Positions 21,031 through 29,680 of a DNA stretch of 40,245 nucleotides are shown piece by piece. Every line of letters starts with the position of its first letter. Position 1 is the first letter of the stretch. The notes under the pieces are model-generated. The model was given only the letters and a program-made list of their open reading frames with translations. It made no database searches and was not told where the DNA came from. A program made the position numbers and the translations under genes. This DNA is from a virus: positions 1-40,245 of IMG/VR virus record IMGVR_UViG_3300020421_000057. One strand, written 5' to 3'.

Positions 21031-21312
21031 ATGAAAAACGTATTAGAACGTTTCGACAAAATTGTTGATTTAGCATATAAAGTCAACAAAAAAATCTACG
21101 ATAACAATTATGTAGAATCTAGTGGGTATGGACCTAGATTTCGTAAGATGTTGCATAAAAACGGCAACAGAATTCATTCACTGGGCATATTTGATTACCA
21201 TACTAAGAAATATGTATTATTTGAGATGGTTAATATGGTAGGGCAAAAAAATAAAGTTCCTGAAGAGTTTGACCTCATGGAGAAGTTAATAAGGAATGGC
21301 GAACCGAACTAA
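21031..21312 (+). CDS. Hypothetical protein, 93 aa
   Basis: I do not recognise this family. It is a basic, charged, apparently soluble protein (MKNVLERFDKIVDLAYKVNK at the N-terminus) with a possible beta segment around SLGIFDYHTKKYVLFEMVNM. No signal peptide or membrane span is visible. An AAAGGA ribosome site lies 7-8 nt before the ATG, and a sigma70-like promoter lies upstream. Its last 17 nt overlap the start of the hydrolase gene, so the two are translated together. It is the first gene of a three-gene rightward insert flanked on both sides by leftward baseplate genes. Confidence 0.75.
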   Translation: MKNVLERFDKIVDLAYKVNKKIYDNNYVESSGYGPRFRKMLHKNGNRIHSLGIFDYHTKKYVLFEMVNMVGQKNKVPEEFDLMEKLIRNGEPN

Positions 21313-21919
21313 TGTTGTTTTCATTCATGGAAGTGGGCAAAGTAAATTAAGTTTTAATTTTTTAGAAATTTTTCTACCTGAACACAATCTTTTAAGTTTG
21401 GAATACGATGTGCAGGAAGATCCTGAAACTATAATCAAACGTTTCAAATTTATTATTGACCAAAATTTAAACAATGAATCTTTTTCTATAGTTGCACACA
21501 GTTATGGCTGTGTGCTATCAGCACGACTACTAGACATATATGATGTAGGTCATTTTATATCGTTAAGTTCTCCTTGGGGAGGTAGTAGAACTGCTAAATG
21601 GTTAGCAATGGTTTTTAGACAAAGCACATTATTTTCAACACTTACTCCAGGAAGTGCTTTTTTGACAGCCATTGCGGATAGTAAAAGCGATATTCCGATA
21701 ACTAATATAGTAACAGCAGGAACAGGTAGCGGTAATGCACTTGCCGGATTAGGAGGTTCTCCTAATGATGGACTGCTTACAATTGAAACACAGAAAAAAG
21801 TTCCTGTTGGATTTACAAATAAAGAAAACATAACGGTTGACTTATCACATAATGAAGTGTTATTATCTATGGAAATAGTCAACATTATAAAGGAAAGAAT
21901 TTTCAATGAGCACACTTAA
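21296..21919 (+). CDS. Alpha/beta hydrolase (lipase/esterase-like)
   Basis: The 207-aa protein has a nearly complete alpha/beta-hydrolase core. The oxyanion strand is VVFIHGSG (residues 7-14). The nucleophile elbow is AHSYG with Ser69, in which Ala replaces the usual first Gly. SLSSPWGG (89-96) follows, as in lipases of the PGAP1 type. NDGLL supplies the likely acid Asp158 and LSHNEVL the likely His185, so a Ser-Asp-His triad can be read in order. No signal peptide is present, so it should act in the cytoplasm or after lysis. Substrate is unknown. It overlaps the genes on both sides (17 and 14 nt). This is not a T4 core gene and looks like an acquired accessory function. Confidence 0.85.
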   Translation: MANRTNVVFIHGSGQSKLSFNFLEIFLPEHNLLSLEYDVQEDPETIIKRFKFIIDQNLNNESFSIVAHSYGCVLSARLLDIYDVGHFISLSSPWGGSRTAKWLAMVFRQSTLFSTLTPGSAFLTAIADSKSDIPITNIVTAGTGSGNALAGLGGSPNDGLLTIETQKKVPVGFTNKENITVDLSHNEVLLSMEIVNIIKERIFNEHT

Positions 21920-22121
21920 CGAATCAGACTACATCACTTTAAACGACACTGAAGAAGAAAAACTAAGACGTATGTTAATTGAATCAAAGCAAGAAAACAA
22001 TGCGTTAAGAGACCAAATAAAATTGTTAAAACGAAATATCAAAGATGAGCAAGATGGAAAATATCGTGCTTATGTAAAAATTTCTGATTTACAAAACGAA
22101 CTTAAACAGTTAAGTCATTAA
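21906..22121 (+). CDS. Small coiled-coil protein, 71 aa
   Basis: Almost the whole protein (about residues 14-70) is a charged helix with heptad-like Leu/Ile spacing, for example EEEKLRRMLIESKQENNALR and later KISDLQNELKQL, so a dimeric coiled coil is likely. No family is recognised. The start lies inside the end of the hydrolase gene (14-nt overlap). The stop overlaps the end of the convergent spike gene by 4 nt, leaving no room for a terminator between them. Confidence 0.7.
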   Translation: MSTLNESDYITLNDTEEEKLRRMLIESKQENNALRDQIKLLKRNIKDEQDGKYRAYVKISDLQNELKQLSH

Positions 22122-24799
22122 AAACTGAATGGGTTACCGGAATTCTTAGATATACTCTGTTGATTGGAACCTGCATCATAAAATTTAACTTTCTCTGTAT
22201 CATCTAAACTTGCAACACTTACAGGCATTTTAGCATTATCATCATATGGCATGAAACTAGGTTTTGGTCTGCCATAACCTTTTGTTGCTTCATAACTATC
22301 TAACTGTATTTGTGCCGCTTTAGGTCCCCAACCTGTACCCCTACCACCGGAATGATTTGGAGTATAATTATCTGCCATACCATATAAAGTACTTTCGTAT
22401 GTTCTTCTGTTTGCTAAGTTTTGTTTATAGCCTCTCTTGTTGCTAGAATAATTCATCATTTCAATTGGAACTCGTTGATAGTCTCCGTTAAGTATTGCAC
22501 TTTTGACACTACTGCTCATCCAATTTTCTTCTCCCATACTTTCTGCAAACATCACTGTTGCCAAGTATTGGTTTTTACTCATGCCACCCTGTGCTCCACT
22601 TAAACTAAGTGCTACCCATTTAGATGTATTACCTAAAGTATTTTTTAATAAATTGGTTGCAACACCTGTTACCATTTGTGTTTTTAAGTTGTGTAAGATA
22701 TAACCAGTTCCTGTTTGATAAGAACCTTTAGATCCCATTACTCTTGACAATCCAGCATTTGCAAGATCCTGTGTTAAACCGCCTTTAACTAAACTTGAAG
22801 CATCAGAAATACTAATGCTTGTTCCAGGCAAGTTACCTCCTGCTTGTGGATTCATTATTGATCCGCCGCCAAATATAGAAACGCCTGCACTTGCTTCTTG
22901 CGGACTTAATTTGTGTCCCATGCCAACCATTTTAACACCATTGTCTAATTCTATAGGCATACTGGTATTGCTAACAGCCGCGCCAATTGTTTGTGCTCCA
23001 ATTTTGCAACTATCAGATTTAAAAAAGTCTGCACCTTGACCAGTTGCTGGAGCCATTGCTGATATTTGGTCTGAGGGTTGATAGTTTGGTACACTATTAG
23101 GACCAACTTTTATTCCTTGTGCTTTGATGTCATCGCCAGCAACACCGTCATACCCTGTACCTACTTGTAGTTGTCCATTATCGTCAGTAAAGTTTGCAGG
23201 TGCTGTGTCAGTAGGAGCAGTAGCATTGGTAGGATTATTTTCACTTGCTCTACTATCTTTTGTAACTGTTGCTGGATCATCTGCAGGTCCACCACCATGT
23301 CCTATCCAAGGTTCTAAAGTTGTTACGTTTCCTAAAATAGACACTATGTTTCCGTTTACAGGTTCAGGTCTTTCTCCGTCTGTGGGTAAAGGATTTGTGT
23401 TCTCATCTACATCATTTTCTGTGTATTCAAATTCTGGGTTCTCATTTGATACATCTATATATGTTTGTGCTTGGATTTTTTCTACTTCTTCTGCCTGTTG
23501 AGCATCTGAAGCCGAGCCACCATCATTCAAGTGAACTGTTGATCCTATTACATTGTTTCTACCACCTGCTTCACTAGTAATTTCTCCACCACTTTTTATG
23601 TGCATATTACTACTAGATGAAAGCAATATTTCTTCTTGTGCATTGGTATGTATAGACTGTTCTGCAAAGTTGAACATTTGTCCTTTTGTACTGTGATGTA
23701 TAGAGGAGCCTTGTTCTCTAGTCATTACTTTATATCTATTTACAGTTAAACTTTCTATACTGTTACCTGACTGTATTTTAATATCGCCATATGGTCCCGA
23801 TGTTCCGTCCGGGCCTTCGTTCTCTTCCATTACACCTGCACTGATATTAACTGCTGTACCACCTTCTAAATTTAAAGTTCTGTCTGCTCGTATATTAACA
23901 TCATTTTTTGCTCTTATGTTTAAATCTTTGTCACTGTAAACATGAATACTTCCTGCTTCATCTAGTTCAACCCATGCTGTACCATCTCTATTAATAATGT
24001 ATATTAAACCATTTGTGTCGTCCATTAAAATTTGATTGCCTAATGCTGTACGCAATCTTATATGACGTTGATCCATATTATCATCCATTACAAATGAATG
24101 ACCGCCTCGTCTGTTTACACCATCTACTTTACCTGAGTCTAAATTTCTATTGTCAGGTCCAGGTGTTAATATTCCAAATACTTGTGAAGGACTTTCTCTT
24201 CTCGCACTAGAAGTTGTGAGACCTCTAATTGGATCTTTGATTAATCCTTGATTTAATATTGATTCTGTGATAATGTTATTAAGTGGTCTTTTTGATTTGT
24301 TACCGTGGTCTAAATTTTCATCACGTTTGTTTTTTTCTGCAACAGGCAAGTTCATATTTGTGCCGTAAGTTGGGCCTGCGGCATTACCTGGTACCATGTA
24401 TTGCATTTGATCCGGGAACATACATCCTATAATTACTGGCATTTTCTTTTTGCCATCTGCAAAACACATCAATACAAAGTTACCTGGATCTGGTGGTACC
24501 ATCCACATACCATAAGTTTTCATTGTGTCTTGATAGTCTGCTACATTTTCTCCAATTTTTGCTGAAGGTGTTGTGCCTGCAAATGGTGAACTCCAAAAAC
24601 AATTAAAATATCCTGCTGGGTCACTTCTATCTTTACTAAGCATAGGAACATATACAGTTATACGTCCACTATGTGTTGCGTCTTTGGGTCTTACAATTAC
24701 TTCACCCATGTAAACGCCAAAATCCAGTTCTGCACTCTCACGCATTTTATCGCGTGGATTCTTTTTGCTTTTTCTAAAACTGTTTGGTTTATATGCCAT
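22118..24799 (-). CDS. 5: Baseplate hub spike, gp5-like, with lysozyme-like C-terminal region
   Basis: Residues about 26-130 form an OB-fold of the gp5/VgrG type (GVYMGEVIVRPKDATHSGRI, then VPPDPGNFVLMCFADGKKKM and PVIIGCMFP). Residues about 250-430 are short beta repeats typical of the triple-stranded beta-helix spike (HVYSDKDLNIRAKNDVNIRA). Residues about 430-580 are an acidic Pro/Thr/Asn linker. The C-terminal third resembles a GH24 lysozyme: LDNGVKMVGMGHKL near 618-631, and AILNGDYQRVPIEMM with NLANRRTYESTLY near 795-806. The catalytic Thr position is Met624, and no Glu sits at the usual distance before Asp619, so activity is doubtful. In T4 the lysozyme lies between the OB-fold and the helix, not at the end. 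TAATG overlap with the upstream hub-like gene. Confidence 0.88.
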   Translation of the reverse strand: MAYKPNSFRKSKKNPRDKMRESAELDFGVYMGEVIVRPKDATHSGRITVYVPMLSKDRSDPAGYFNCFWSSPFAGTTPSAKIGENVADYQDTMKTYGMWMVPPDPGNFVLMCFADGKKKMPVIIGCMFPDQMQYMVPGNAAGPTYGTNMNLPVAEKNKRDENLDHGNKSKRPLNNIITESILNQGLIKDPIRGLTTSSARRESPSQVFGILTPGPDNRNLDSGKVDGVNRRGGHSFVMDDNMDQRHIRLRTALGNQILMDDTNGLIYIINRDGTAWVELDEAGSIHVYSDKDLNIRAKNDVNIRADRTLNLEGGTAVNISAGVMEENEGPDGTSGPYGDIKIQSGNSIESLTVNRYKVMTREQGSSIHHSTKGQMFNFAEQSIHTNAQEEILLSSSSNMHIKSGGEITSEAGGRNNVIGSTVHLNDGGSASDAQQAEEVEKIQAQTYIDVSNENPEFEYTENDVDENTNPLPTDGERPEPVNGNIVSILGNVTTLEPWIGHGGGPADDPATVTKDSRASENNPTNATAPTDTAPANFTDDNGQLQVGTGYDGVAGDDIKAQGIKVGPNSVPNYQPSDQISAMAPATGQGADFFKSDSCKIGAQTIGAAVSNTSMPIELDNGVKMVGMGHKLSPQEASAGVSIFGGGSIMNPQAGGNLPGTSISISDASSLVKGGLTQDLANAGLSRVMGSKGSYQTGTGYILHNLKTQMVTGVATNLLKNTLGNTSKWVALSLSGAQGGMSKNQYLATVMFAESMGEENWMSSSVKSAILNGDYQRVPIEMMNYSSNKRGYKQNLANRRTYESTLYGMADNYTPNHSGGRGTGWGPKAAQIQLDSYEATKGYGRPKPSFMPYDDNAKMPVSVASLDDTEKVKFYDAGSNQQSISKNSGNPFSF

Positions 24800-27534
24800 T
24801 AGAAGTCGTCCCCATCATCGGCTGGTACTGATTTTGGTTTTTGTTTTGAATCTCTTAATCCAGAAATTGTAAATGATGTTGATTTTCTAGTAATTATTTT
24901 TGTAACACCGCCCGGTGTTACTTCTGTGGTAGTTATTGAACCATCTGGATTTACTACTTCAGTTACATTTGTACCTTTTGCTACTGTTCTGTCTTTAGTT
25001 GCCTCATTGCCACTTTCAGTGTTTGTTCGATTGTTTTCTTCTTGATTCGCTATGTCTTGCTGAGCAAGTTTTTCAGTTTTCTTCTGTTCTTCTAGTTCAT
25101 CTCCGCCTTGCTGTGATATATCATCCATCAAGTGTGCAATACTGATAGGAGTTTGTTTGTGACCTTTTACATCACATGTAAACTGTCCTCCGTTAAATGT
25201 TGCAGTTACTCTAGAAATCATATATACTCCACTAATGAAAAAAGACGTTCCTTCTTCTGACATGTAGCCTGTGTTTTTATCTTCGTCGTCTACATGCGGG
25301 TCTCTAACTCTAGGAGTTTGCATTGTGAACAAAAAGTAATTATCGTCAAAGTCATATACAGCACCTTCCGGATTGGACGATACTGCTTTATCTTTTGCAG
25401 TTGTAATCTTTTTGCCTTTCCTTGCGTCTTCTATTGAATTAAAAGGTTCTCCTAAATACCATGGGTCACCTTTTAGACCCAAATCCATTACTTGTAATAT
25501 AGCCGCATCTTGTACATTGTTAAACATGTAGCCAAACAATGTTGCACTATTTGTACCATCACTTGTTGCTGAACCTTCAGTGGTAAGAGATTTTCCACTT
25601 TCAGTTTGCATTATTGGACTTGTATCTTGAGGGTCTCCAGATGCTGTGTTAGCCGCTTTTCTTAATTGTGTTAAAGTTTGGTTTTCACCAATTACTGCTG
25701 GCATGCCTCCTTTGTCTGTTAAAATATCTGAAGCATACAAAAATCCACTTGGTTCTGGTTTATATACTTTTCCACCTCCTCCAGTGTTTGTTTGACTGCC
25801 ACTTTCTGTTGGGGTAGTTTTTTCTGTATCTTGTGCGAGTGAATCTTTGAAACCCAAAGGATCTTTTCCGTTGTTGGCAAGATATAATGCTGTTTTGGCA
25901 AAATCCCCTCTTAGTTTTTCATCACTGTCAAATCTATCTAAATCTTCTTGTGTTGCTACACCTTTGTCTTTTAGTCTTTGGCGCAAATTAGGATCTTCTT
26001 TTAATGCTTTAGAAATGCCAGATACATCTTTTTGTTTTGCTTGTAATTGTGCCTTTTCTTCTTCACCAGTTAAATCTTTGTTGGCTTCTACATTTGCACT
26101 AGGACTGTTTGGGTTTGTAGACATGTCTCCCATTTTACCACCGCCTGGTGGTAACAATAACACCATCCCTGCATCAAACTTAATGTCCACATTCATTATT
26201 TGGTCATTTAATCCTGTGTACAAATAATGATATGCTTTAAGTAAATTTTTACTGGCATTCATTTCTTTGACACGATTTTTTATATCTTCTTTTTCAGGAG
26301 TTTGTTCTACTGCCGCAGTCGTTTGTAAAGGATTTGATGTGCTGTAAATTATTGGTTGGTATGTTACACGTTTTGCATACTTGCTTCTTGATTGGTCATA
26401 ATCCAAATATTCCATTTCTGCTTCTATTTTATACCAACTGGTATATGCTTTTGCCAGGTCATAATTATTAACACTAACATCAGGATCATCAGGTATCTTT
26501 TTTCTGTGAACGGAATCTAAAAAGTTTTTGTTCATTACTAAAAGTGTTGTAAAAAACCTGTTTATGTCTGTGCCTTCTTTGAAGTTGATTCTGTTGTTTG
26601 CAAATATTCTTCTATTAACATCAACACCGCCATCTAAACTGTCTGGGTCATCTTCTAATGATTTTTCGTAATCTTCTAATGTGGTTATACCCATTGCTTC
26701 AGCATTCATTAATCTGTTTACATCTTCTGCGGCTTTCATTGTAGCCTTGTCATATACCACTGTGTCATCACCTTTAAGTCCTTCCAGCAGTTGACTTAAA
26801 TCAAATTTTATTTCATCTTGTACATCGTGGTCTGTTAAATTTTCTTCTCTGAATCTATTAATATTATCTTCTAATTCTTGTGCCATTTCTGTAATGGTCG
26901 CACCACTCACAGATGTGTCCATAGGTATTAAAAAATGATTGTCTACTCTGGCTTCACTATTACCCACAGTACACATCACTTCATATTCACTGCCTTTGTC
27001 ATCTATTGCAATACTGATTTTTGCAATTTCCAGTTTGTAAATAAATGGTCCTGAAACATGTTTAGGTGCACCTTTTTGGTCTTCTTCTTCTAGAGATGCT
27101 TCGTAACCTTTAAAATTAATTTCTAAAAATATTGGAGCATTAGCATACATACCTGCTTCAATTCCTAAATGTACTTTTGCGGCTTGTAGTTGGTCTAACA
27201 AGTCTGCCGCACCAGGTTGTATTAATGTAAAGTTTGCCGCAGTTGCAAAATGATTGCCTTTGTCTTTAACAAAGTCTATTGTGAGTCCATCCATTTGCAC
27301 ACCAGTTACACCAGTTTGTGCAATAACAACAGTTTCTTCTGGCTTAGCCGCAACTGCACTATTCATGTAACCTCCGCCGTCGGAAGTTCTGTCTTTAATC
27401 ATGTATAGTTTGAGATTGTAAGAAGTGTTTACTGCTTCATCTAACACATTACCAAATACAGTATTCAAATACCTATCTGGTAACTTAGGTGCTGATTTAC
27501 TTTTCTCGTTTGCTTTATCGTTTGAATCTGCCAT
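24799..27534 (-). CDS. Baseplate hub-like structural protein, 911 aa (gp27-type role proposed)
   Basis: The N-terminal 220 residues are beta-rich (VVIAQTGVTGVQMDGLTIDF, then NFTLIQPGAADLLDQLQAAK) and end in a domain with IFLEINFKGYEASLEEEDQK. The C-terminal region (about 700-815) contains FFISGVYMISRVTATFNGGQ and FTCDVKGHKQTPIS, a pattern like the closing beta domain of gp27/gp44-type tail hubs. Between them (about 420-690) lies a long Lys/Asp/Gln-rich, partly disordered stretch, and the last 95 residues are polar. T4 gp27 is only about 390 aa. Placement directly before the gp5-like spike, with TAATG coupling, supports a hub partner. The exact T4 equivalent is inference; family membership as a virion protein is safer. 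Confidence 0.7.
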   Translation of the reverse strand: MADSNDKANEKSKSAPKLPDRYLNTVFGNVLDEAVNTSYNLKLYMIKDRTSDGGGYMNSAVAAKPEETVVIAQTGVTGVQMDGLTIDFVKDKGNHFATAANFTLIQPGAADLLDQLQAAKVHLGIEAGMYANAPIFLEINFKGYEASLEEEDQKGAPKHVSGPFIYKLEIAKISIAIDDKGSEYEVMCTVGNSEARVDNHFLIPMDTSVSGATITEMAQELEDNINRFREENLTDHDVQDEIKFDLSQLLEGLKGDDTVVYDKATMKAAEDVNRLMNAEAMGITTLEDYEKSLEDDPDSLDGGVDVNRRIFANNRINFKEGTDINRFFTTLLVMNKNFLDSVHRKKIPDDPDVSVNNYDLAKAYTSWYKIEAEMEYLDYDQSRSKYAKRVTYQPIIYSTSNPLQTTAAVEQTPEKEDIKNRVKEMNASKNLLKAYHYLYTGLNDQIMNVDIKFDAGMVLLLPPGGGKMGDMSTNPNSPSANVEANKDLTGEEEKAQLQAKQKDVSGISKALKEDPNLRQRLKDKGVATQEDLDRFDSDEKLRGDFAKTALYLANNGKDPLGFKDSLAQDTEKTTPTESGSQTNTGGGGKVYKPEPSGFLYASDILTDKGGMPAVIGENQTLTQLRKAANTASGDPQDTSPIMQTESGKSLTTEGSATSDGTNSATLFGYMFNNVQDAAILQVMDLGLKGDPWYLGEPFNSIEDARKGKKITTAKDKAVSSNPEGAVYDFDDNYFLFTMQTPRVRDPHVDDEDKNTGYMSEEGTSFFISGVYMISRVTATFNGGQFTCDVKGHKQTPISIAHLMDDISQQGGDELEEQKKTEKLAQQDIANQEENNRTNTESGNEATKDRTVAKGTNVTEVVNPDGSITTTEVTPGGVTKIITRKSTSFTISGLRDSKQKPKSVPADDGDDF

Positions 27535-27535
27535 A

Positions 27536-27835
27536 TTAACCCATTATACGTTGAATACTTTCACCACTAGGAAGAAAAATTGTTACGCCTGCTTTAAAAT
27601 CCTCTATAGGATCAATGAGAATATCTGGATTTCTCATAGCAAACAGCCACCACAGTCTTACTGTACCATATAATTCGTTAGCAAGTAACTCGGGTCGCCC
27701 TTCATATTGATGTTCTATTTCGTATAATTGGTCACCTCGGCTTTTAGGTACACTTGGCAACTGATTTATATCCAACACATTTCCTTTAGTTGGAGCATTT
27801 CTTAAAAAACTTTCTCTGCTGTGAAAACTAGCCAT
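27536..27835 (-). CDS. 53: Baseplate wedge protein, gp53-like, 99 aa
   Basis: The central part reads YEIEHQYEGRPELLANELYG, then RLWWLFAMRNPDILIDPIED and FKAGVTIFLPS. This is the compact LysM-like fold of phage tail protein X and of the short gp53 wedge proteins of marine T4-like phages. T4 gp53 is about twice as long. It is coupled to the tube-cap gene by a TAATG overlap and ends 1 nt before the hub-like gene. A wedge role follows from family and context, and the gp53 name is less certain than the structural role. Confidence 0.75.
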   Translation of the reverse strand: MASFHSRESFLRNAPTKGNVLDINQLPSVPKSRGDQLYEIEHQYEGRPELLANELYGTVRLWWLFAMRNPDILIDPIEDFKAGVTIFLPSGESIQRIMG

Positions 27836-28647
27836 TATATAAATCCTTTAGTGTAATCTTTACCACTTGAAAAAGCACCTAGGTCAAATGTTTTTCTAAG
27901 TTTCTTGTATGTGTACTGAGGCGCCATCTCAATCATTATATCTGTTTCTGTTGGCATGTATGTTGTTTTACCATTATAAGTTACTGGAATGTAATCTATA
28001 CCATCAGGAAGTTGCATGTTGTAACTTCTGATAATCACAGGAACTTTGTTAAAACCGTATTCACCCAAATATTCAAATATCAATACTGGAGGAGGAGTAC
28101 CAAATCTATTGTTTTGTACTGAACTGTCTCCATAAAAGCCTTTTGTCACTGTTCTTAAAAAATGAAATACTGCTAATAAGTATTGAGCCTCTTCTGTAGT
28201 GTTTGCAGTCCATTGTCCTTGTACTGGTAGTACAGGAGGTCTGCTGTTTATATATGTGTAAAACGGATAGTTTGTTCCGTGGAATGTTGCTTCGTTGTAT
28301 TCTACACTTGCTTGTAAGAAAATGTTTGGTGTGTATGGGAATACAATACCACCTCTTTCTTTTAATGGTTTTAGAATACTATTGCCAGGGTCTCCACCAT
28401 CTTTTTTACTCATGCCATAAGCAATATCTTCTCCACCTTTTTTAGGTCTGATTCTTGCTCTCCAATCCATTTTGGGAATGGTGCCGCTTGAACGTCCAGC
28501 ACTTTTAACATTACTGTTAGTCTTAGTACCACTTTGCCCATATGTATCTATAAGATTATTGGCTTTGTCTGTGGTCTTACCTTGGGCCCGAGCACTTTCA
28601 AAAGTACCTTTTTGTCCCAACTGCTGTTGTTCAAATTCTTCTGACAT
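27835..28647 (-). CDS. 48: Baseplate tail-tube cap, gp48-like
   Basis: Residues about 95-235 match gp48-like proteins of marine T4-like phages: FPYTPNIFLQASVEYNEATF, then PVLPVQGQWTANTTEEAQYL, HFLRTVTKGFYGDSS and FEYLGEYGFNKVPVIIRSYN. gp48 sits on the hub and nucleates tail-tube growth. The first 90 residues are Gln/Gly/Ser/Lys-rich and probably flexible. I start at ATG 28647 rather than the in-frame TTG at 28656: the GGAGA ribosome site at 28658-28662 is 10-11 nt from the ATG but only 1 nt from the TTG. It is the first gene of the second baseplate operon, behind a composite late promoter. Confidence 0.85.
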   Translation of the reverse strand: MSEEFEQQQLGQKGTFESARAQGKTTDKANNLIDTYGQSGTKTNSNVKSAGRSSGTIPKMDWRARIRPKKGGEDIAYGMSKKDGGDPGNSILKPLKERGGIVFPYTPNIFLQASVEYNEATFHGTNYPFYTYINSRPPVLPVQGQWTANTTEEAQYLLAVFHFLRTVTKGFYGDSSVQNNRFGTPPPVLIFEYLGEYGFNKVPVIIRSYNMQLPDGIDYIPVTYNGKTTYMPTETDIMIEMAPQYTYKKLRKTFDLGAFSSGKDYTKGFI

Positions 28648-28673
28648 TTTTATCAAATCTCCGTTTACAAGAC

Positions 28674-28706
28674 TATTTATCTGGATAAATAAAAACGTAC
28701 TTTAAT
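28674..28706 (-). promoter_or_regulatory. Composite late promoter of the gp48 operon (degenerate palindrome)
   Basis: On the minus strand GATAAATA (28674-28681) lies 7 bp downstream of ATTAAAGTACGTTTTTAT (28689-28706), which matches 13 of the 16 specified positions of the palindromic element seen at the other late promoters. The predicted start near 28668 gives a leader of about 21 nt containing the GGAGA ribosome site of the gp48-like gene. Confidence 0.7.
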
Positions 28707-28741
28707 TTTTTATTAAAGGTTACCAGAATTTTATTTTACAG

Positions 28742-28769
28742 TTGACTTTATACAGGATATGTGTATAAT
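28742..28769 (+). promoter_or_regulatory. Sigma70-like promoter of gp55
   Basis: TTGACT at 28742-28747, 16 bp, then a perfect TATAAT at 28764-28769. The start point should be near 28776, giving a leader of about 32 nt with GAGGAGA at 28797-28803. A 10-bp palindrome AACTATAGTT (28785-28794) sits in the leader and could be an operator. The layout is almost the same as at 34324. Confidence 0.85.
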
Positions 28770-28807
28770 ACAACAATATAAACGAACTATAGTTTTGAGG
28801 AGATTAC

Positions 28808-29677
28808 ATGACACAACCTAAAAAGGTTAATTATCTTAATAATAAAGATATTCTAAAACAAATACATTTCAGCAAAATGACATACTGCTATGTGCAGGAT
28901 GACAGATATTCTGATGTGGACTTGATTGTGGAATCAGTAAAAAAGATAAACAAAACCGCAATCAAACAAGCACAAATTAATAAAGCGGCTAAACTAAGCA
29001 CTTTAGCATATCAAACAGCAGTTGCAAAAGGCGACTGGACTAAGAAACCAAAGCAGAAAGAATTTACTGTTGATCCTAAAACAATGGCAGTTGATGAATT
29101 GGTCTTTAGAGTTATGACTTATGACCACATTCCAGATGAGCCAGGTAGGAAGAAAACAACAAAAACAGTTGCAGACACAAAAGCAAAAGTAAACTTTCCG
29201 CCTTTTAAACAATACATCTTAGACAGTAATGGTATTAATCCTAGGGAAGTTGTTAGAAGTCATTGGGTAGGTGGACTACACAATGGACATTTTTCAGTTG
29301 ACCATGGAAGAATTACAAATGAACTAGGTAAGATGTTTATGAAACTTGTTGAACGTTATAGTCAAAGAGGTAACTGGAGAGGTTACACTTATGTTGATGA
29401 AATGCGTGGACAAGCATTAGTACAGTTAGCACAAATTGGATTACAATTTAATGAAGCAAAGTCGGACAATCCATTTGCTTATTATACTGCAACTGTCAAT
29501 AACAGTTTTACAAGGGTACTGAATTTGGAAAAACGTAACCAAACAATTAGAGATGATATTTTAATTGAACAAGGTCACTTACCAAGTTACGGTAGGCAAA
29601 TTAAACATGAGGAAGAATTACGTGAACTTCGAGCAAATGCAGAGAACGAAGTTGACAAAACACCAAGTGGCGAATAA
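28808..29677 (+). CDS. 55: Late-transcription sigma factor, gp55-like
   Basis: Residues about 190-265 form a sigma region-2-like helix set: RGYTYVDEMRGQALVQLAQI, then SDNPFAYYTATVNNSFTRVL and NLEKRNQTIRDDILIEQG. This is the diagnostic block of T4-type gp55, which directs host RNA polymerase to ATAAATA late promoters. T4 gp55 is about 185 aa; here there is an additional Lys-rich N-terminal part of about 100 residues (around 75-125 is especially basic). No region 4 is seen, as expected for this family. A strong ribosome site (GAGGAGA, 4 nt spacing) and a sigma70-like promoter indicate early expression by the unmodified host enzyme. It heads the operon with gp47 and gp46. Confidence 0.92.
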   Translation: MTQPKKVNYLNNKDILKQIHFSKMTYCYVQDDRYSDVDLIVESVKKINKTAIKQAQINKAAKLSTLAYQTAVAKGDWTKKPKQKEFTVDPKTMAVDELVFRVMTYDHIPDEPGRKKTTKTVADTKAKVNFPPFKQYILDSNGINPREVVRSHWVGGLHNGHFSVDHGRITNELGKMFMKLVERYSQRGNWRGYTYVDEMRGQALVQLAQIGLQFNEAKSDNPFAYYTATVNNSFTRVLNLEKRNQTIRDDILIEQGHLPSYGRQIKHEEELRELRANAENEVDKTPSGE

Positions 29678-29680
29678 TAT

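Noticed and set aside
28654-28656. TTG start for the gp48-like gene
   Set aside because: It is only 1 nt from GGAGA, whereas ATG 28647 has workable spacing.
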